Assembly: GCF_000758665.1 (NCBI RefSeq)
Contig: NZ_CP009285.1
Span: 248,001-312,000 of the forward strand
Direction: 5' to 3'
DNA length: 64,000 bases
DNA from: Paenibacillus borealis
GTDB lineage: Bacteria > Bacillota > Bacilli > Paenibacillales > Paenibacillaceae
A program made the position numbers and the translations under genes. This document shows, piece after piece, positions 25,504-35,010 of this stretch (its first letter is position 1; every line of letters begins with the position of its first letter). A model generated the notes under the pieces. That model was given only the letters and a program-made list of their open reading frames with translations. It had not been told where the DNA came from and ran no database searches.

Positions 25504-26367
25504 CTAACTCCCCGCATACTGCAGCTTATCCGGGTTTCTTACAATATATAAATTCCGGATCAGATTGTCCCGGATATGAAGAAGTCCAATCGTATGAATA
25601 CCTTCATCCGAGCGGAGGATTAGGCCGGGCTGTCCGTTAATCCGGCCAATTTCAATAGTCACCTCACCGTTAATTGTAGCTGCCCCGCGGAAAGGTCCCA
25701 ACAGGAAGCGGGCGATAAGCTCGCGGGTGACTACCGGTTCGGCAGCAGCGCGTACTTTGCCCCCTCCGTCGGCGATCAGCTCGGCTGCAGGATCAAGCAT
25801 CGCCAGCAGCTGATTCAGGTTGCCCTGCTTCAGGGCGGCCAGGAACCCGTGCACCCATTCTTCTGTAGCCGCCTCCGGCTGGACAGGCTCCCCGGGGACG
25901 AGTCCCATCTTGGCGCTGGCCCGGCTGAAGAGCTTGCGGCAGTTCGGTTCGCTTTTGTCAACCAGTCCGGCAATCTCCTGATATTCAAAGCCCAGCGCTT
26001 CACGAAGTACAAACACGGCCCGCTCCGCAGGGGTCAGCCGCTCCTGCAGGACGAGCATGGCATAGGATAAGAGATCATCCTGAACTACGGAGTCCATGGA
26101 ATCCCCGTCTGTACCGGCAAGAGGCTCGGGCAGCCATTCGCCGAAATACTCCTCCCGCTGTCTGCGCGCAGATTTATGCAGATCCCGGCAGCGGTTCGTG
26201 ACCATTTTACACAGATAGGCTTTCGGTTCGGCCAGCCGCTCCGGCGGTACATCATACACCTTCAGGAACACATCCTGAACCGCATCCTCGGCATCGGCGG
26301 CTGATCCGGTTAACTGGTAGGCAAGTTTAAACAACAGGTTCTTATACTGGGCATACAGCTCCTGCAT
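25504..26367 (-). CDS. ECF41-type sigma factor (SigJ-like)
   Basis: A 287-residue extracytoplasmic-function sigma factor. Region 2 (QLTGSAADAEDAVQDVFLK) and region 4 (LGFEYQEIAGLVDKSEPNCRK) are followed by a SnoaL-like C-terminal domain. All three ECF41 signatures are present: WLPEPL in the linker, DGGGK, and NPDKL at the C-terminus. In this group the extension replaces a separate anti-sigma factor and tunes activity. The carboxymuconolactone decarboxylase gene next door, divergently transcribed, is the standard ECF41 partner and has a matching promoter at 26558-26584. Confidence 0.93.
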   Translation of the reverse strand: MQELYAQYKNLLFKLAYQLTGSAADAEDAVQDVFLKVYDVPPERLAEPKAYLCKMVTNRCRDLHKSARRQREEYFGEWLPEPLAGTDGDSMDSVVQDDLLSYAMLVLQERLTPAERAVFVLREALGFEYQEIAGLVDKSEPNCRKLFSRASAKMGLVPGEPVQPEAATEEWVHGFLAALKQGNLNQLLAMLDPAAELIADGGGKVRAAAEPVVTRELIARFLLGPFRGAATINGEVTIEIGRINGQPGLILRSDEGIHTIGLLHIRDNLIRNLYIVRNPDKLQYAGS

Positions 26368-26557
26368 AACGCCACTTCCAATCCTTATATATAGTCAATC
26401 TAACTCCGCTATGATGTAGACAAAATAAGGGGGAGAGCTGTGACAGGAGAGAGCGGCAATCCGCGCAGGCGGCCTATCATTCATAGGGGGAGTCCTGGAA
26501 CCGGGCTAGGTAAAAATGTTGGGTGAAAAGTTTCGAGTGAAAAATCTGCCGCTGCAT

Positions 26558-26584
26558 TGTCACAGAAAGAGTAGCTGTCTCGTT
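26558..26584 (+). promoter_or_regulatory. ECF41-dependent promoter
   Basis: TGTCACA (26558-26564), a 16-bp spacer, then CGTT (26581-26584). The known ECF41 signature is TGTCACA at -35 and CGTC at -10, so the -35 is exact and the -10 differs in one base. It is about 100 bp upstream of the decarboxylase-like gene, in the 315-bp gap 26368-26682. Confidence 0.78.
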
Positions 26585-26682
26585 ATATGTCCGAAGGGCG
26601 AAACAAGGCCGGAACAACCGGGAGGAAGACACGGTCTGGGCCGGACCTTCAACTACAACCAGCCCATAGGAGGAATAAAGTT

Positions 26683-27162
26683 ATGGCACAACGTGTGAAT
26701 TATATGCAGCAGTCCCCGGAGCTTTTTAAGAAATTTCTCGATTTCAGCATGGCCTTGAAGAACAGCTCTATTGAGGAAAAAATTGAAGATCTGGTATCCA
26801 TCCGGGCTTCCCAGATGAACGGCTGCGGCTTCTGTCTGGACATGCATGTGAAGCAGGCCAAGATTAACGGCGAGAGTGAACTGCGTCTCTATCACATCTC
26901 TATCTGGCGGGAATCAACACTGTTCTCTCCGCGTGAACGGGCAGCACTCGCCTGGACTGAGGTTCTGACCAGGCTGCCGGAGCACGGCGTGCCGGATGAG
27001 CTGTATAACCGTGTCCGTGAACATCTGTCCGAGCAGGAGATTTCCGATCTGTCCTTCTCCATCATGGCGATCAACGCCTGGAACCGGGTGAACGTGGGCT
27101 TTACCACCGTGCCGGGTTCATCTGATGCGGCCTATGGCTTGACCAAAGCCGGATTGTCGTAA
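26683..27162 (+). CDS. Carboxymuconolactone decarboxylase family protein (AhpD-like)
   Basis: A 159-residue protein with the redox motif CGFCLDMH (CxxCxxxH) near residue 46, as in AhpD-like alkylhydroperoxidases. It starts at ATG 26683, nine bases after AGGAGG; a longer frame upstream has no ribosome site. Its promoter fits the ECF41 sigma encoded by the divergent neighbour, so it is almost certainly that factor's target. The physiological substrate is unknown; a peroxide or thiol stress role is inferred. Confidence 0.92.
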   Translation: MAQRVNYMQQSPELFKKFLDFSMALKNSSIEEKIEDLVSIRASQMNGCGFCLDMHVKQAKINGESELRLYHISIWRESTLFSPRERAALAWTEVLTRLPEHGVPDELYNRVREHLSEQEISDLSFSIMAINAWNRVNVGFTTVPGSSDAAYGLTKAGLS

Positions 27163-27179
27163 CTAAAAAAACAACTTAA

Positions 27180-27219
27180 AAGGAGCTATGCCACCGTACA
27201 ATCTGTGGCATAGCTCCTT
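27180..27219. terminator. Bidirectional intrinsic terminator
   Basis: A 15-bp perfect stem, AAGGAGCTATGCCAC (27180-27194) with 27205-27219, between convergent genes, flanked by A-rich and T-rich ends. Confidence 0.9.
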
Positions 27220-27234
27220 CACTTTTAAGCGGGG

Positions 27235-28062
27235 TCAGCCCTTGACCGCTGAGCTTGCCACGCCTTCAATAATGTATTTCTGGCCGAGCAGGAAGACGAG
27301 GATCATGGGAATGATTCCGGCTGTTGCGGCGGCCATCATGCCGTTGTAATCCACATTGTTCTCCAGGATGAAATTCTGCAGCCCGAGCGGAACGGTGAAC
27401 AGGTCATGGTCAATCAGGAAGACGAGCGCATTCTCATAGTCATTCCAGTGCCAGGAGAAGTCAATGATGGCCAGGGTGGCCAGCGACGGCTTAGCCATTG
27501 GCAGGATAATCCGCGAGAAGATGCGGAAGTGGCCTGCGCCGTCGATGAAGGCGGCCTCTGAGATTTCATGAGGCACCGAGAGGAAGAACTGCCGCATCAT
27601 GAACACGCCGAAGATCGTGAACATTCCGGGCAGGATCAGCGCCCAGTGGGTGTTGTAGATGCCGGCCCAGTCGAACATGATGAATTTGGGCACGAACAGC
27701 ACCTGCGGGGGAACCATCATCATGGACAGATAGACCATGAACATGGTGTTCCGCCCTTTGAACTCAATTCTGGCAAAGCCGTAAGCGGCTAAGGCCGACA
27801 GGGAGACGGCACCTATAGTGCTCAGCACGGCAACCTTAAGGGAATTCAAATAGTAAGGCACGAAGCTGCCCTGACCGGTCCAGACCTTAACATGATGGCT
27901 CCAGTTGAAATGGCTGGGAATCCACTGGACCGGATATTGAAAGACCTCTGCCGGTGTCTTAAATGAAGTGCTGATCATCCAGATGAAGGGTACGATCATG
28001 ACGATGCTGAAGAACAGCATGATGAGTGTGGCAATGCTTTTGGTAACTACGGCTTTATTCAT
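27235..28062 (-). CDS. ABC sugar permease, MalG type
   Basis: A 275-residue membrane protein with about six transmembrane helices and the EAA loop EAAFIDGAGHFRIFSRIILP. It begins 12 bp after the MalF-type gene. It completes the transporter that uses the binding protein at 32042-33373; no ATPase gene is present. Confidence 0.92.
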   Translation of the reverse strand: MNKAVVTKSIATLIMLFFSIVMIVPFIWMISTSFKTPAEVFQYPVQWIPSHFNWSHHVKVWTGQGSFVPYYLNSLKVAVLSTIGAVSLSALAAYGFARIEFKGRNTMFMVYLSMMMVPPQVLFVPKFIMFDWAGIYNTHWALILPGMFTIFGVFMMRQFFLSVPHEISEAAFIDGAGHFRIFSRIILPMAKPSLATLAIIDFSWHWNDYENALVFLIDHDLFTVPLGLQNFILENNVDYNGMMAAATAGIIPMILVFLLGQKYIIEGVASSAVKG

Positions 28063-28074
28063 GTTCTCAGCTCC

Positions 28075-28956
28075 TTAGTAGTGAACCCAGCGTTTCTGGC
28101 CCAGCCATTGAATCACGGTGAAAATCAGAATGATCAGGAACAGGGCCCAGGAGACCGCTGAAGCATAGCCCATCTCGTAATAGCGGAAGGCGTTCTGATA
28201 GATGAACAAAGATAACACGGTGGTGCTGTTCCCCGGTCCGCCCTGCGTAATTGCCTGAATGATCCCGAACTGCTTGATCGACATAATCAGTCCGGTAATC
28301 AGCAGCAGGAACGTGGTCGGACTGACCAGCGGCCACAGGATACTGCGGACTGTCTGCCAGGTGCGGGCACCGTCGATTTTGGCGGCTTCCAGCAACTCGC
28401 CGGACACTTCCTGCAGGGCGGCGAGGTAGATGATCATGTTATAGCCGAGCATGAACCAGATCCAAATGATGTCGATCGCATACATGGACGTTTCCATCGT
28501 CGACAGCCAGCCTGGGGGGTTCGCAATACCGACCGACCGGAGGATACCGTTGATAGGACCGTTATTCGGGTGGAACAGCAGCATCCAGACAAAGGCTACA
28601 GCGACGCCGCTTGTAATATAGGGCATGAAGTACAAAGCGCGGAGCAGCTTTTTTAAATACACCGACCGGTTTAGCACAACGGCAACGATGAACGCCAGTC
28701 CAATCGATACCGGAACGGAGACCAGGAACAGCAGCGTGTTCTTGATTGCGATATAGAATACCTCATCCCCCAGCATCCGCTGAATATTATCCAGCCCGAT
28801 GAACTTGGTATGGGGACTCATAAACTTGTAGTCTGTAAACATGAGATAGAAAGAATAGACGGCAGGTATGATAAAAAATAGAATCACGCCAATCATATTT
28901 GGCCCGATAAACAGATAGCCCAGGTACTGCTGCCGCTTCATCCAGGATGCCTTCAC
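28075..28956 (-). CDS. ABC sugar permease, MalF type
   Basis: A 293-residue membrane protein with about six transmembrane helices and the EAA loop EAAKIDGARTWQTVRSILWP. It starts its own transcript: the upstream regulator operon ends at a terminator (29127-29157), and the 222-bp gap holds two motifs that also occur upstream of the histidine kinase gene. Confidence 0.92.
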   Translation of the reverse strand: MKASWMKRQQYLGYLFIGPNMIGVILFFIIPAVYSFYLMFTDYKFMSPHTKFIGLDNIQRMLGDEVFYIAIKNTLLFLVSVPVSIGLAFIVAVVLNRSVYLKKLLRALYFMPYITSGVAVAFVWMLLFHPNNGPINGILRSVGIANPPGWLSTMETSMYAIDIIWIWFMLGYNMIIYLAALQEVSGELLEAAKIDGARTWQTVRSILWPLVSPTTFLLLITGLIMSIKQFGIIQAITQGGPGNSTTVLSLFIYQNAFRYYEMGYASAVSWALFLIILIFTVIQWLGQKRWVHY

Positions 28957-29031
28957 ATAACCCCACTCCTTTAGGTCTTTTGATTACTTTGATCACACTA
29001 CAAGCATAACAAGCGGCCTAAGAGGGGTTAA

Positions 29032-29111
29032 GGAACAAAACCAACGACTTCATGCTACAGAAATATACATTTGCTGAGCGGCGGCGGGCGGCGCTATCTT
29101 AGTTTTGTTCT
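29032..29111. promoter_or_regulatory. Two inverted GAACAAAAC motifs upstream of the permeases
   Basis: GGAACAAAACCA (29032-29043, plus) and AGAACAAAACTA (29100-29111, minus) share the pattern RGAACAAAACYA. The same motif occurs twice upstream of the histidine kinase gene (31881-31934). Candidate binding sites for the local YesN-type regulator. Confidence 0.5.
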
Positions 29112-29126
29112 ATCCCGGTTCACAGC

Positions 29127-29157
29127 AAAAAGCGGCATTCCCTGAGGGAAGGCCGCT
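29127..29157 (-). terminator. Terminator of the kinase-regulator operon
   Basis: On the minus strand AGCGGC with an inner TTCCC/GGGAA stem and GCCGCT is followed by TTTTT. Confidence 0.87.
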
Positions 29158-29178
29158 ATACAGGATATTAGGTCCAAG

Positions 29179-29973
29179 CTACATGCTCACCGGTTCCGGC
29201 TTGCCCCTATGATTGTTCCGGTATTGGCTCGGCGTCTGCGTAGTCAGGCGTTTGAATATCTTGATGAAATAGTTATCGTTGACGAAGCCGACACGGTTGC
29301 CAATCTCGTATACCGGCAGATCGGAATGGATCAGGAGCCGGATAGCCTGGTCCACCCTTATCTGATGCAGATAATGGATTAGGGTCTGGCCGGTTTTCTT
29401 TTTGAACAGGGTACTGACATAATTCTCGGCCATCATGACATACTGGGACATCGACTTCACGGTAATATCCTCATCGTAGTGGGCGTGCAGATACTGGAGG
29501 ATCTTCTGGATCTCCGGGTGGCTGGTAAGCTCCTCATGAGGCAGCGGCGATGGCGGTGCGGCAGAATTCAGGACTTCGGAACTTGGCTGGCGGCTCTTCA
29601 CCAGCTCGTTATTGATCTTGCGAAGTGTATCGCGGAGTGAATTCACACTCATGGACAGCTTCAGGATATAGTTGGAGGCCCCATATTCCATCGCCTGCCG
29701 CACATTCTCGAAATCGCTCATGCAGGTAAGCATGACGAAGCGGGAATCATAGCCCTCTTCACGGGTTCTGCGCAGCAGCTCGACACCGTCCATCTCCGGC
29801 ATGACGATATCCGAAATTACCAGGTCAGGGGCGTTCTGCCGGATCATCTCCAGCGCTTCTGCACCATTACCCGCTTCTCCGCTGACGGTGAACCCGAGCT
29901 CTTCCCAGGCAATAATCTCGCGGACGCTCTCCCGTACAAAAACCTCATCCTCAACCAGCAGTACTTTCCACAT
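29179..29973 (-). CDS. YesN-type response regulator (receiver + AraC HTH)
   Basis: A 264-residue regulator. The receiver domain begins MWKVLLVEDEVFVRE and has the phosphorylation site in DLVISDIVMPEMDG near residue 54; the last 100 residues are an AraC-type double helix-turn-helix (MAENYVSTLFKKKTG, IGNRVGFVNDNYFIKIFK). GGGAGG lies nine bases before the ATG. It is encoded 27 bp after its histidine kinase and presumably switches on the flanking transport genes. Confidence 0.93.
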   Translation of the reverse strand: MWKVLLVEDEVFVRESVREIIAWEELGFTVSGEAGNGAEALEMIRQNAPDLVISDIVMPEMDGVELLRRTREEGYDSRFVMLTCMSDFENVRQAMEYGASNYILKLSMSVNSLRDTLRKINNELVKSRQPSSEVLNSAAPPSPLPHEELTSHPEIQKILQYLHAHYDEDITVKSMSQYVMMAENYVSTLFKKKTGQTLIHYLHQIRVDQAIRLLIHSDLPVYEIGNRVGFVNDNYFIKIFKRLTTQTPSQYRNNHRGKPEPVSM

Positions 29974-30000
29974 GTGTGATTCCCTCCCGTATAAATGCGC

Positions 30001-31773
30001 TTAAGCCGGATGTTCGTTGCCGTAAGGTGCAGACAATAGAAGCGGTATGGTGAAGCGGACGGTGACGCCTTCCCCGGTGGAGAGAACCTCCAGCGTCCCT
30101 TCTTCCCTGAACAGCAGCCGCAGCCGCTCCTGAATATTACTCAGCCCGATACCCGGACGCTTGCGCGGGACCTTGTTCAAACCTGCCTGCTCCATGCCTA
30201 CGCCGTTGTCCCTGATCTCTACAATCAGCCGGTTCTCTTCGCGGTGCACGATCAGCTCAATCAGGCCGTTGCCGGGCAATCTGCTGATCCCGTGAATAAT
30301 GGCGTTCTCGACCAGCGGCTGGAGGCTGAGCTTGGGAACCAGCGCATACAGAACATCCTCGTCGTAGCGGCAGGTTAATTCGAATTTGTGGGCGTAGCGG
30401 ACCTGCTGAATATGAACATAAGCCTCTACAAGCTCAATTTCATCCTTTAGATGGATTAGGTCCTTATCGGTATTGAGACTGGCCTCCAGCAGCTTGCCGA
30501 GCGACAGGGTCATGTTCGTAATATCCTCATTATGCTCACGGATGGCGATCCATTTAATCGTATTTAGCGTGTTCAGCAGGAAGTGTGGATTCGTCTGGGC
30601 CAGCAGCATCTGGAAATGGACAGCCTCTTTCTGGCGCTCCTCGGCCTTCAGCTTCTGGATCAGCAGGTGAGTATCGTCAAGCATAGTATTGAAGGTCCGG
30701 GTCAGATCCAGGATCTCCCCGCTGAATTTATGCTCCGGCAGGCGGATCTTGAGGCTCTTCTGCACGGCCGCCTTCATCTTGTTCTGCAAATGGGACAGGG
30801 GACGTGTGATGGTCGTGGCAATCACGAAGGTCATCATCAGGAAGATACTCGTCAGGACAAAGAACGTAATAAAGTACTGCTGCTTCAGCCCTTCGATCTC
30901 CACGAACAGCACAGACAGCGGAATCCGGTTGACGATATACCAGTCCAGTGATTCGACATAAATGTAATTAATCAGCGAATTCGAATCCTTGTCGATAAAA
31001 TACTGCTGTCCGGGCTGCCCGGCGAACCCTGCCTTAACCTTCTCCGATAATTGACTGCCCGGAACGGACTGGGAGATATCTTCTCCCGAGCGGGTGATCA
31101 GGAAATACTGCTGCTCCAGATCCGACTGCTTATGAATAGAGCGCAGCCAGTACGTATAATCGATGCTGATCCGGGCCATTCCATAGGGCTTGTTCCGGGT
31201 ATCCTCCAGATAAGCGTATAAGGATAGAAGATAGGCACTGGTGGAGACATCGCGCAGCACGTAGTTGTTGTCATTGGGCACCCAGTGATAAGAGCTGGTA
31301 TTCATCTGGCCCCGGTCGAACCCGGGATTAGCCTTTAGTTCTGAATAAACTAGAGAATCCTTAGGAGGATAAGAGGTGTATGCGCTTTCAGTTAAGTCCA
31401 GAATCATGAAGTACACTGATGGGTTGTACAGGAAGAAGCTGTTGTTCAGGTTCTTGAAAATATTCTCCATCATCCGTTTATTCTCCAGCTCACTGCGCTG
31501 TTCAGGATGGAGCAGCACAGACTTGACGGTATCATCCTGCTGCAGGAACAGCAGTGTCTTGAAGGCAATGCTGATCTGATCCTCCAGTGTGCGGTACATT
31601 TGCTCCAGCTGGTAGTGGCTTTGCTGGCTGATTTTCTTCTGGACCAGCGTCTCGATGCGCTGATAGTTATACAGATTCAGTGCGCCGAAGGGCAGCAGGA
31701 TCAGACATACAAAGGCTGTGAACAACCGGTACTTCAATTTCTGGGGAATCAGAATACGCAATAACTTTGACAC
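30001..31773 (-). CDS. YesM-type sensor histidine kinase
   Basis: A 590-residue membrane kinase. A first transmembrane helix (residues about 17-37), an extracellular sensor of about 250 residues, a second helix near residue 300, a HAMP domain, then the His_kinase domain with QTNPHFLLNTLNTIKW (phospho-acceptor His) and the ATPase motifs PLVENAIIHG and RDNGVGM. The start is GTG at 31773, nine bases after GGAGG. It pairs with the regulator at 29179-29973. The signal is probably a sugar bound by or related to the neighbouring binding protein. Confidence 0.93.
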   Translation of the reverse strand: MSKLLRILIPQKLKYRLFTAFVCLILLPFGALNLYNYQRIETLVQKKISQQSHYQLEQMYRTLEDQISIAFKTLLFLQQDDTVKSVLLHPEQRSELENKRMMENIFKNLNNSFFLYNPSVYFMILDLTESAYTSYPPKDSLVYSELKANPGFDRGQMNTSSYHWVPNDNNYVLRDVSTSAYLLSLYAYLEDTRNKPYGMARISIDYTYWLRSIHKQSDLEQQYFLITRSGEDISQSVPGSQLSEKVKAGFAGQPGQQYFIDKDSNSLINYIYVESLDWYIVNRIPLSVLFVEIEGLKQQYFITFFVLTSIFLMMTFVIATTITRPLSHLQNKMKAAVQKSLKIRLPEHKFSGEILDLTRTFNTMLDDTHLLIQKLKAEERQKEAVHFQMLLAQTNPHFLLNTLNTIKWIAIREHNEDITNMTLSLGKLLEASLNTDKDLIHLKDEIELVEAYVHIQQVRYAHKFELTCRYDEDVLYALVPKLSLQPLVENAIIHGISRLPGNGLIELIVHREENRLIVEIRDNGVGMEQAGLNKVPRKRPGIGLSNIQERLRLLFREEGTLEVLSTGEGVTVRFTIPLLLSAPYGNEHPA

Positions 31774-31880
31774 AGCGAAGCACCTCCAAGCACGACTGCA
31801 CCTGCCCGTGTTCCGGGAGGGGTGATATGGCTAAATTATAGCACAATGAAAAAGCCGCATAGCCGATATCTTAAATTGCA

Positions 31881-31934
31881 TGGTTTTGTTCCAGCGGGCG
31901 CTGGTTGAAGGCTGCAAATGCGTAGTTTTGTTCT
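31881..31934. promoter_or_regulatory. Two direct GAACAAAAC motifs upstream of the kinase gene
   Basis: On the minus strand GGAACAAAACCA (31881-31892) and AGAACAAAACTA (31923-31934) occur 42 bp (four helical turns) apart in the promoter region of the kinase gene, matching the motifs at 29032-29111. Confidence 0.5.
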
Positions 31935-31952
31935 ATTGCGGGTGCTTGACAA

Positions 31953-31991
31953 AGGAAAGGGAGGTGCCATTGTTTCTATGGCCATCCTCCC
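31953..31991 (-). terminator. Terminator of the binding-protein gene
   Basis: GGGAGG plus GCCAT on one arm (31959-31970) pairs with ATGGC plus CCTCCC (31978-31991); the minus strand continues with CTTTCCTTTG. Separates the binding-protein gene from the kinase gene. Confidence 0.8.
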
Positions 31992-32041
31992 TGGTTAAAC
32001 ATGTGCTTTCTCAATTTTAACTTCTATTTCTGTCTCTACTT

Positions 32042-33373
32042 CTACTTGTTCTGTTTCAGATACTCGTTATGTCTGGTTACCATGGCCTGCACAGTCTGAT
32101 CCAGCGACTGTGAGTCGAGGAAGTATTTCTCGTATTCCTGTGAGCGCAGATCCATAACCTCCTGAGGCAGGCTGCGTACATAGGTCGGCGTCTGGTTGTC
32201 GAACATGACGTACATCAGGGAATCCAGATCGTAGGAATCGCTTTTATCGCCGATGAGACTTTTCACCGCATCATCCTGATTGGCATCCTTGGAGGCCGGC
32301 AATCTTCCGCCTGCTGCCATCGGCGACATGCCGCCATCGGAATACCATTTCAGGAATTCCCAGGCTGCTTCCTGCTTCTTGGACTTGGCATTAATGGAGA
32401 TATAATCGCCTAATCCCCCGCGGGACACATAATCATCCGCAGCTTCGGCAAGCCGGGGTACCGGCGCGAAGGCGATGGTGAAATCACGCGGGAAATCCGT
32501 GAAGTTATTCGAGCTGCGCAGCAGCCACGCCCCGATATTGAGCATCGGCACCTCTCCACTGAGGAAGACCTGCTCGACCGGCATTTTGGACGTCAGTTGC
32601 TCGCCGAGCGGCGGTGTAGTCTTATCATCCTTCATCATCCCGTTCAGGGTCTCCAGCCATTGTCTGACGAGCGGATGATCCAGATTGGAGGTGCCGTCGG
32701 CCTTCGTATAGCCTTCCTGAGATAATACGGAGTCAATCGGGTCCACGAACGGCTCCATATTTTGAATGAATCCATACTGGTCGCCGGTCTTCAGCTTCTT
32801 CGCATATTCACGCAGTTCATTCCAGGTCCATTCCTTCGGAACCGGCAGATTCGCCGCGTCAAGAGCCTCTTTGTTTAGAGCGATGAAGAACGGGCTTTTG
32901 GTAGTGGGAACTCCGTAATACTTGCCGTCAATCTTCCAGCTCTCGGCGTCAATGCCCATTTTCTCGTCAATGTTGTAATCGGTAAAGGTACTTAGATCCA
33001 GCGCCAGACCCGATTCTACCCGTTTGGAGGCATGGGAGATCGTGTAATTCACGAATAAATCTACATCCTGCCCGGTGATCATGGCCGTATCCAGCTTGAG
33101 GTTCCCGTCGTCGTCATTAACGAAGCGTACATATTCCACCTGAACATCGGGGTGATCCTTATTCCAGCTGTCAATGACCTCCTGCGGTCCGGATTCCGGC
33201 GGAACACCGCCCCACATTTTGAGCGTTACCGGGCTTGCTGCCTGTGGCCCATTGCCTTTGGCAGGGCTTTCATTATTGGCTGCAGATGAATTGCTGCTGT
33301 TACCGCAGCCTGTAGCCAGGCCCATTATAAGAACGAGTGAAGTAATTCCGGCGATCCAGCGTGTCTTTTTCAA
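32042..33373 (-). CDS. ABC sugar-binding lipoprotein (family 1)
   Basis: A 443-residue binding protein. The signal peptide MKKTRWIAGITSLVLIMG ends in the lipobox ATGC, followed by a Ser/Asn-rich linker and a family 1 fold (VTLKMWGGVPPESGP, ALNKEALDAANLPVP). The start is TTG at 33373, nine bases after GGGAGG; the longer frame would put polar residues before the signal peptide. It serves the permeases at 27235-28956, from which it is separated by the two-component genes. Confidence 0.9.
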   Translation of the reverse strand: MKKTRWIAGITSLVLIMGLATGCGNSSNSSAANNESPAKGNGPQAASPVTLKMWGGVPPESGPQEVIDSWNKDHPDVQVEYVRFVNDDDGNLKLDTAMITGQDVDLFVNYTISHASKRVESGLALDLSTFTDYNIDEKMGIDAESWKIDGKYYGVPTTKSPFFIALNKEALDAANLPVPKEWTWNELREYAKKLKTGDQYGFIQNMEPFVDPIDSVLSQEGYTKADGTSNLDHPLVRQWLETLNGMMKDDKTTPPLGEQLTSKMPVEQVFLSGEVPMLNIGAWLLRSSNNFTDFPRDFTIAFAPVPRLAEAADDYVSRGGLGDYISINAKSKKQEAAWEFLKWYSDGGMSPMAAGGRLPASKDANQDDAVKSLIGDKSDSYDLDSLMYVMFDNQTPTYVRSLPQEVMDLRSQEYEKYFLDSQSLDQTVQAMVTRHNEYLKQNK

Positions 33374-33545
33374 AAGCGACAACCTCCCTGTATAAACTGT
33401 ATAGGCTTGCAAATCAAGAATAGCAGATCGTGAAAAACGCCAGAAGTAACAAAAAACCTGAGAATATGGAACATAACTTTACATTTCGCCTCCCGGATTC
33501 TTCTCTTCTGCAAGGAAACGTTCTATTCCAGGGGTATAACTTCCC

Positions 33546-33563
33546 ATTGTGTAAAAACACAAT
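33546..33563. promoter_or_regulatory. Perfect inverted repeat upstream of ald
   Basis: ATTGTGTAAAAACACAAT, two 7-bp arms around AAAA, lies 100 bp before the ald start. A candidate site for the AdeR-like activator encoded after ald. It is in the 290-bp gap with an AT-rich promoter region. Confidence 0.4.
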
Positions 33564-33663
33564 CATGGCAGATAATGTTTTTCTTTTTACCCAAAATACC
33601 GCAGGAAATCGTATGTTATGATTCTTTACATAAGAGATCCATATAAGACGGGAGCGAATAATA

Positions 33664-34797
33664 ATGATTATTGGTGTACCTAAAGAAATCAAAAATAATG
33701 AAAACCGCGTAGCGATTACCCCTGCTGGAGTTGTGAGTCTGGTAGCCGATGGACATAAAGTACTGGTTGAAGCCGGTGCCGGTGTAGGCAGCGGATTCCT
33801 GAATGAAGAATATGCTGCAGCCGGAGCAGAACTGATTGCAGAAGCCGCTGCTGTCTGGGCTGCCGCTGAAATGGTTATGAAGGTTAAAGAGCCGCTCGAA
33901 AGCGAGTATGGCTACTTCCGTCCGGGTCTCATTCTCTTCACTTACCTGCACCTTGCTCCAGAGCCTGCCCTTGCAGCTGCCCTGAAAGACAAAGGCGTAT
34001 TCGCAATCGGCTATGAAACCGTTGTTGATGGACGTACACTGCCGCTGCTCACACCGATGAGCGAAGTAGCCGGACGTATGTCCGTGCAGCTCGGCGCACA
34101 GTTCCTGCAGAAGAATTACGGCGGACAAGGCATTCTGCTCTCCGGTGTTCCCGGCGTAAGCCGCGGCAAGGTTAGCATTATCGGCGGCGGTGTGGTAGGT
34201 ACTAATGCAGCTAAGATGGCGATCGGCCTTGGCGCAGAAGTTACGATTGTCGACCTGAGCGCGGACAGACTGCGCCAGCTGGATGATATCTTCGGTTCAC
34301 AGATCAGCACCCTGATCTCTAATCCATATAACATTGCCAAAGCCGTAGCTGAAGCAGACCTGCTGGTAGGCGCAGTGCTGATCCCGGGGGCTAAAGCTCC
34401 TAAGCTGGTTACTGAAGAAATGGTCAAAGCGATGAAGCCTGGCTCCGTCATTGTAGACGTGGCTATTGACCAGGGCGGTATCGTAGAAACGATTGACCGT
34501 GTAACCACACACGATAATCCAGTATTCGAGAAACACGGCGTTCTGCACTACTCGGTAGCGAATATGCCGGGTGCTGTGGCCAAAACCTCGACCATTGCTT
34601 TAACCAACGTTACGGTTCCATATGCACTGCAAATTGCAAATAAAGGCGTGTTCCAGGCGATCGAAGACAATGCCGGATTGAAGAGCGGCGTCAACGTAGC
34701 TAACGGAAAAATCACCTGCCAGGCCGTGGCAGAAGCTCTTGGGGAAGAGTACTTCACGGTAGAAAAAGCAGTAGAGCAAGAGTTCACTCTGATCTAG
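33664..34797 (+). CDS. ald: Alanine dehydrogenase
   Basis: A 377-residue enzyme that interconverts L-alanine and pyruvate plus ammonium with NAD. The N-terminus [32 protein letters not shown] (substrate Lys), the NAD loop [20 protein letters not shown] and DVAIDQGG are all characteristic. GGGAG lies nine bases before the ATG. Alanine dehydrogenase supports growth on alanine and sporulation in bacilli. It is followed by a terminator and a PucR-type regulator like AdeR, the known activator of ald in Bacillus subtilis. Confidence 0.97.
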   Translation: MIIGVPKEIKNNENRVAITPAGVVSLVADGHKVLVEAGAGVGSGFLNEEYAAAGAELIAEAAAVWAAAEMVMKVKEPLESEYGYFRPGLILFTYLHLAPEPALAAALKDKGVFAIGYETVVDGRTLPLLTPMSEVAGRMSVQLGAQFLQKNYGGQGILLSGVPGVSRGKVSIIGGGVVGTNAAKMAIGLGAEVTIVDLSADRLRQLDDIFGSQISTLISNPYNIAKAVAEADLLVGAVLIPGAKAPKLVTEEMVKAMKPGSVIVDVAIDQGGIVETIDRVTTHDNPVFEKHGVLHYSVANMPGAVAKTSTIALTNVTVPYALQIANKGVFQAIEDNAGLKSGVNVANGKITCQAVAEALGEEYFTVEKAVEQEFTLI

Positions 34798-34847
34798 CAT
34801 ATAGAGCTTACAGACTTACACAAGAGTAGAGGGTACCTACTTACAGT

Positions 34848-34878
34848 CCGGCGAGTTGATCGCCGGGCTATTTTTTTA
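34848..34878 (+). terminator. Intrinsic terminator of ald
   Basis: CCGGCGA/TCGCCGG stem with a five-base loop (34848-34866), then a run of T. Confidence 0.92.
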
Positions 34879-35010
34879 TAGGGATTATCGCAACACATGT
34901 CAGGTTTCCTCCGCATTTCTTGGATATTCCTATAGGCAACTGCCAAGCGGTGTAATATAATGTAATCACTTAGTTAAGCTTCTGCTATTCTTCAGGTTGA
35001 GGTGGGCACA

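Noticed and set aside
33374..33400. Promoter TTGATT-17-TATACA upstream of the binding protein
   Set aside because: The transcript would start inside or after the ribosome site, so it is probably coincidental.
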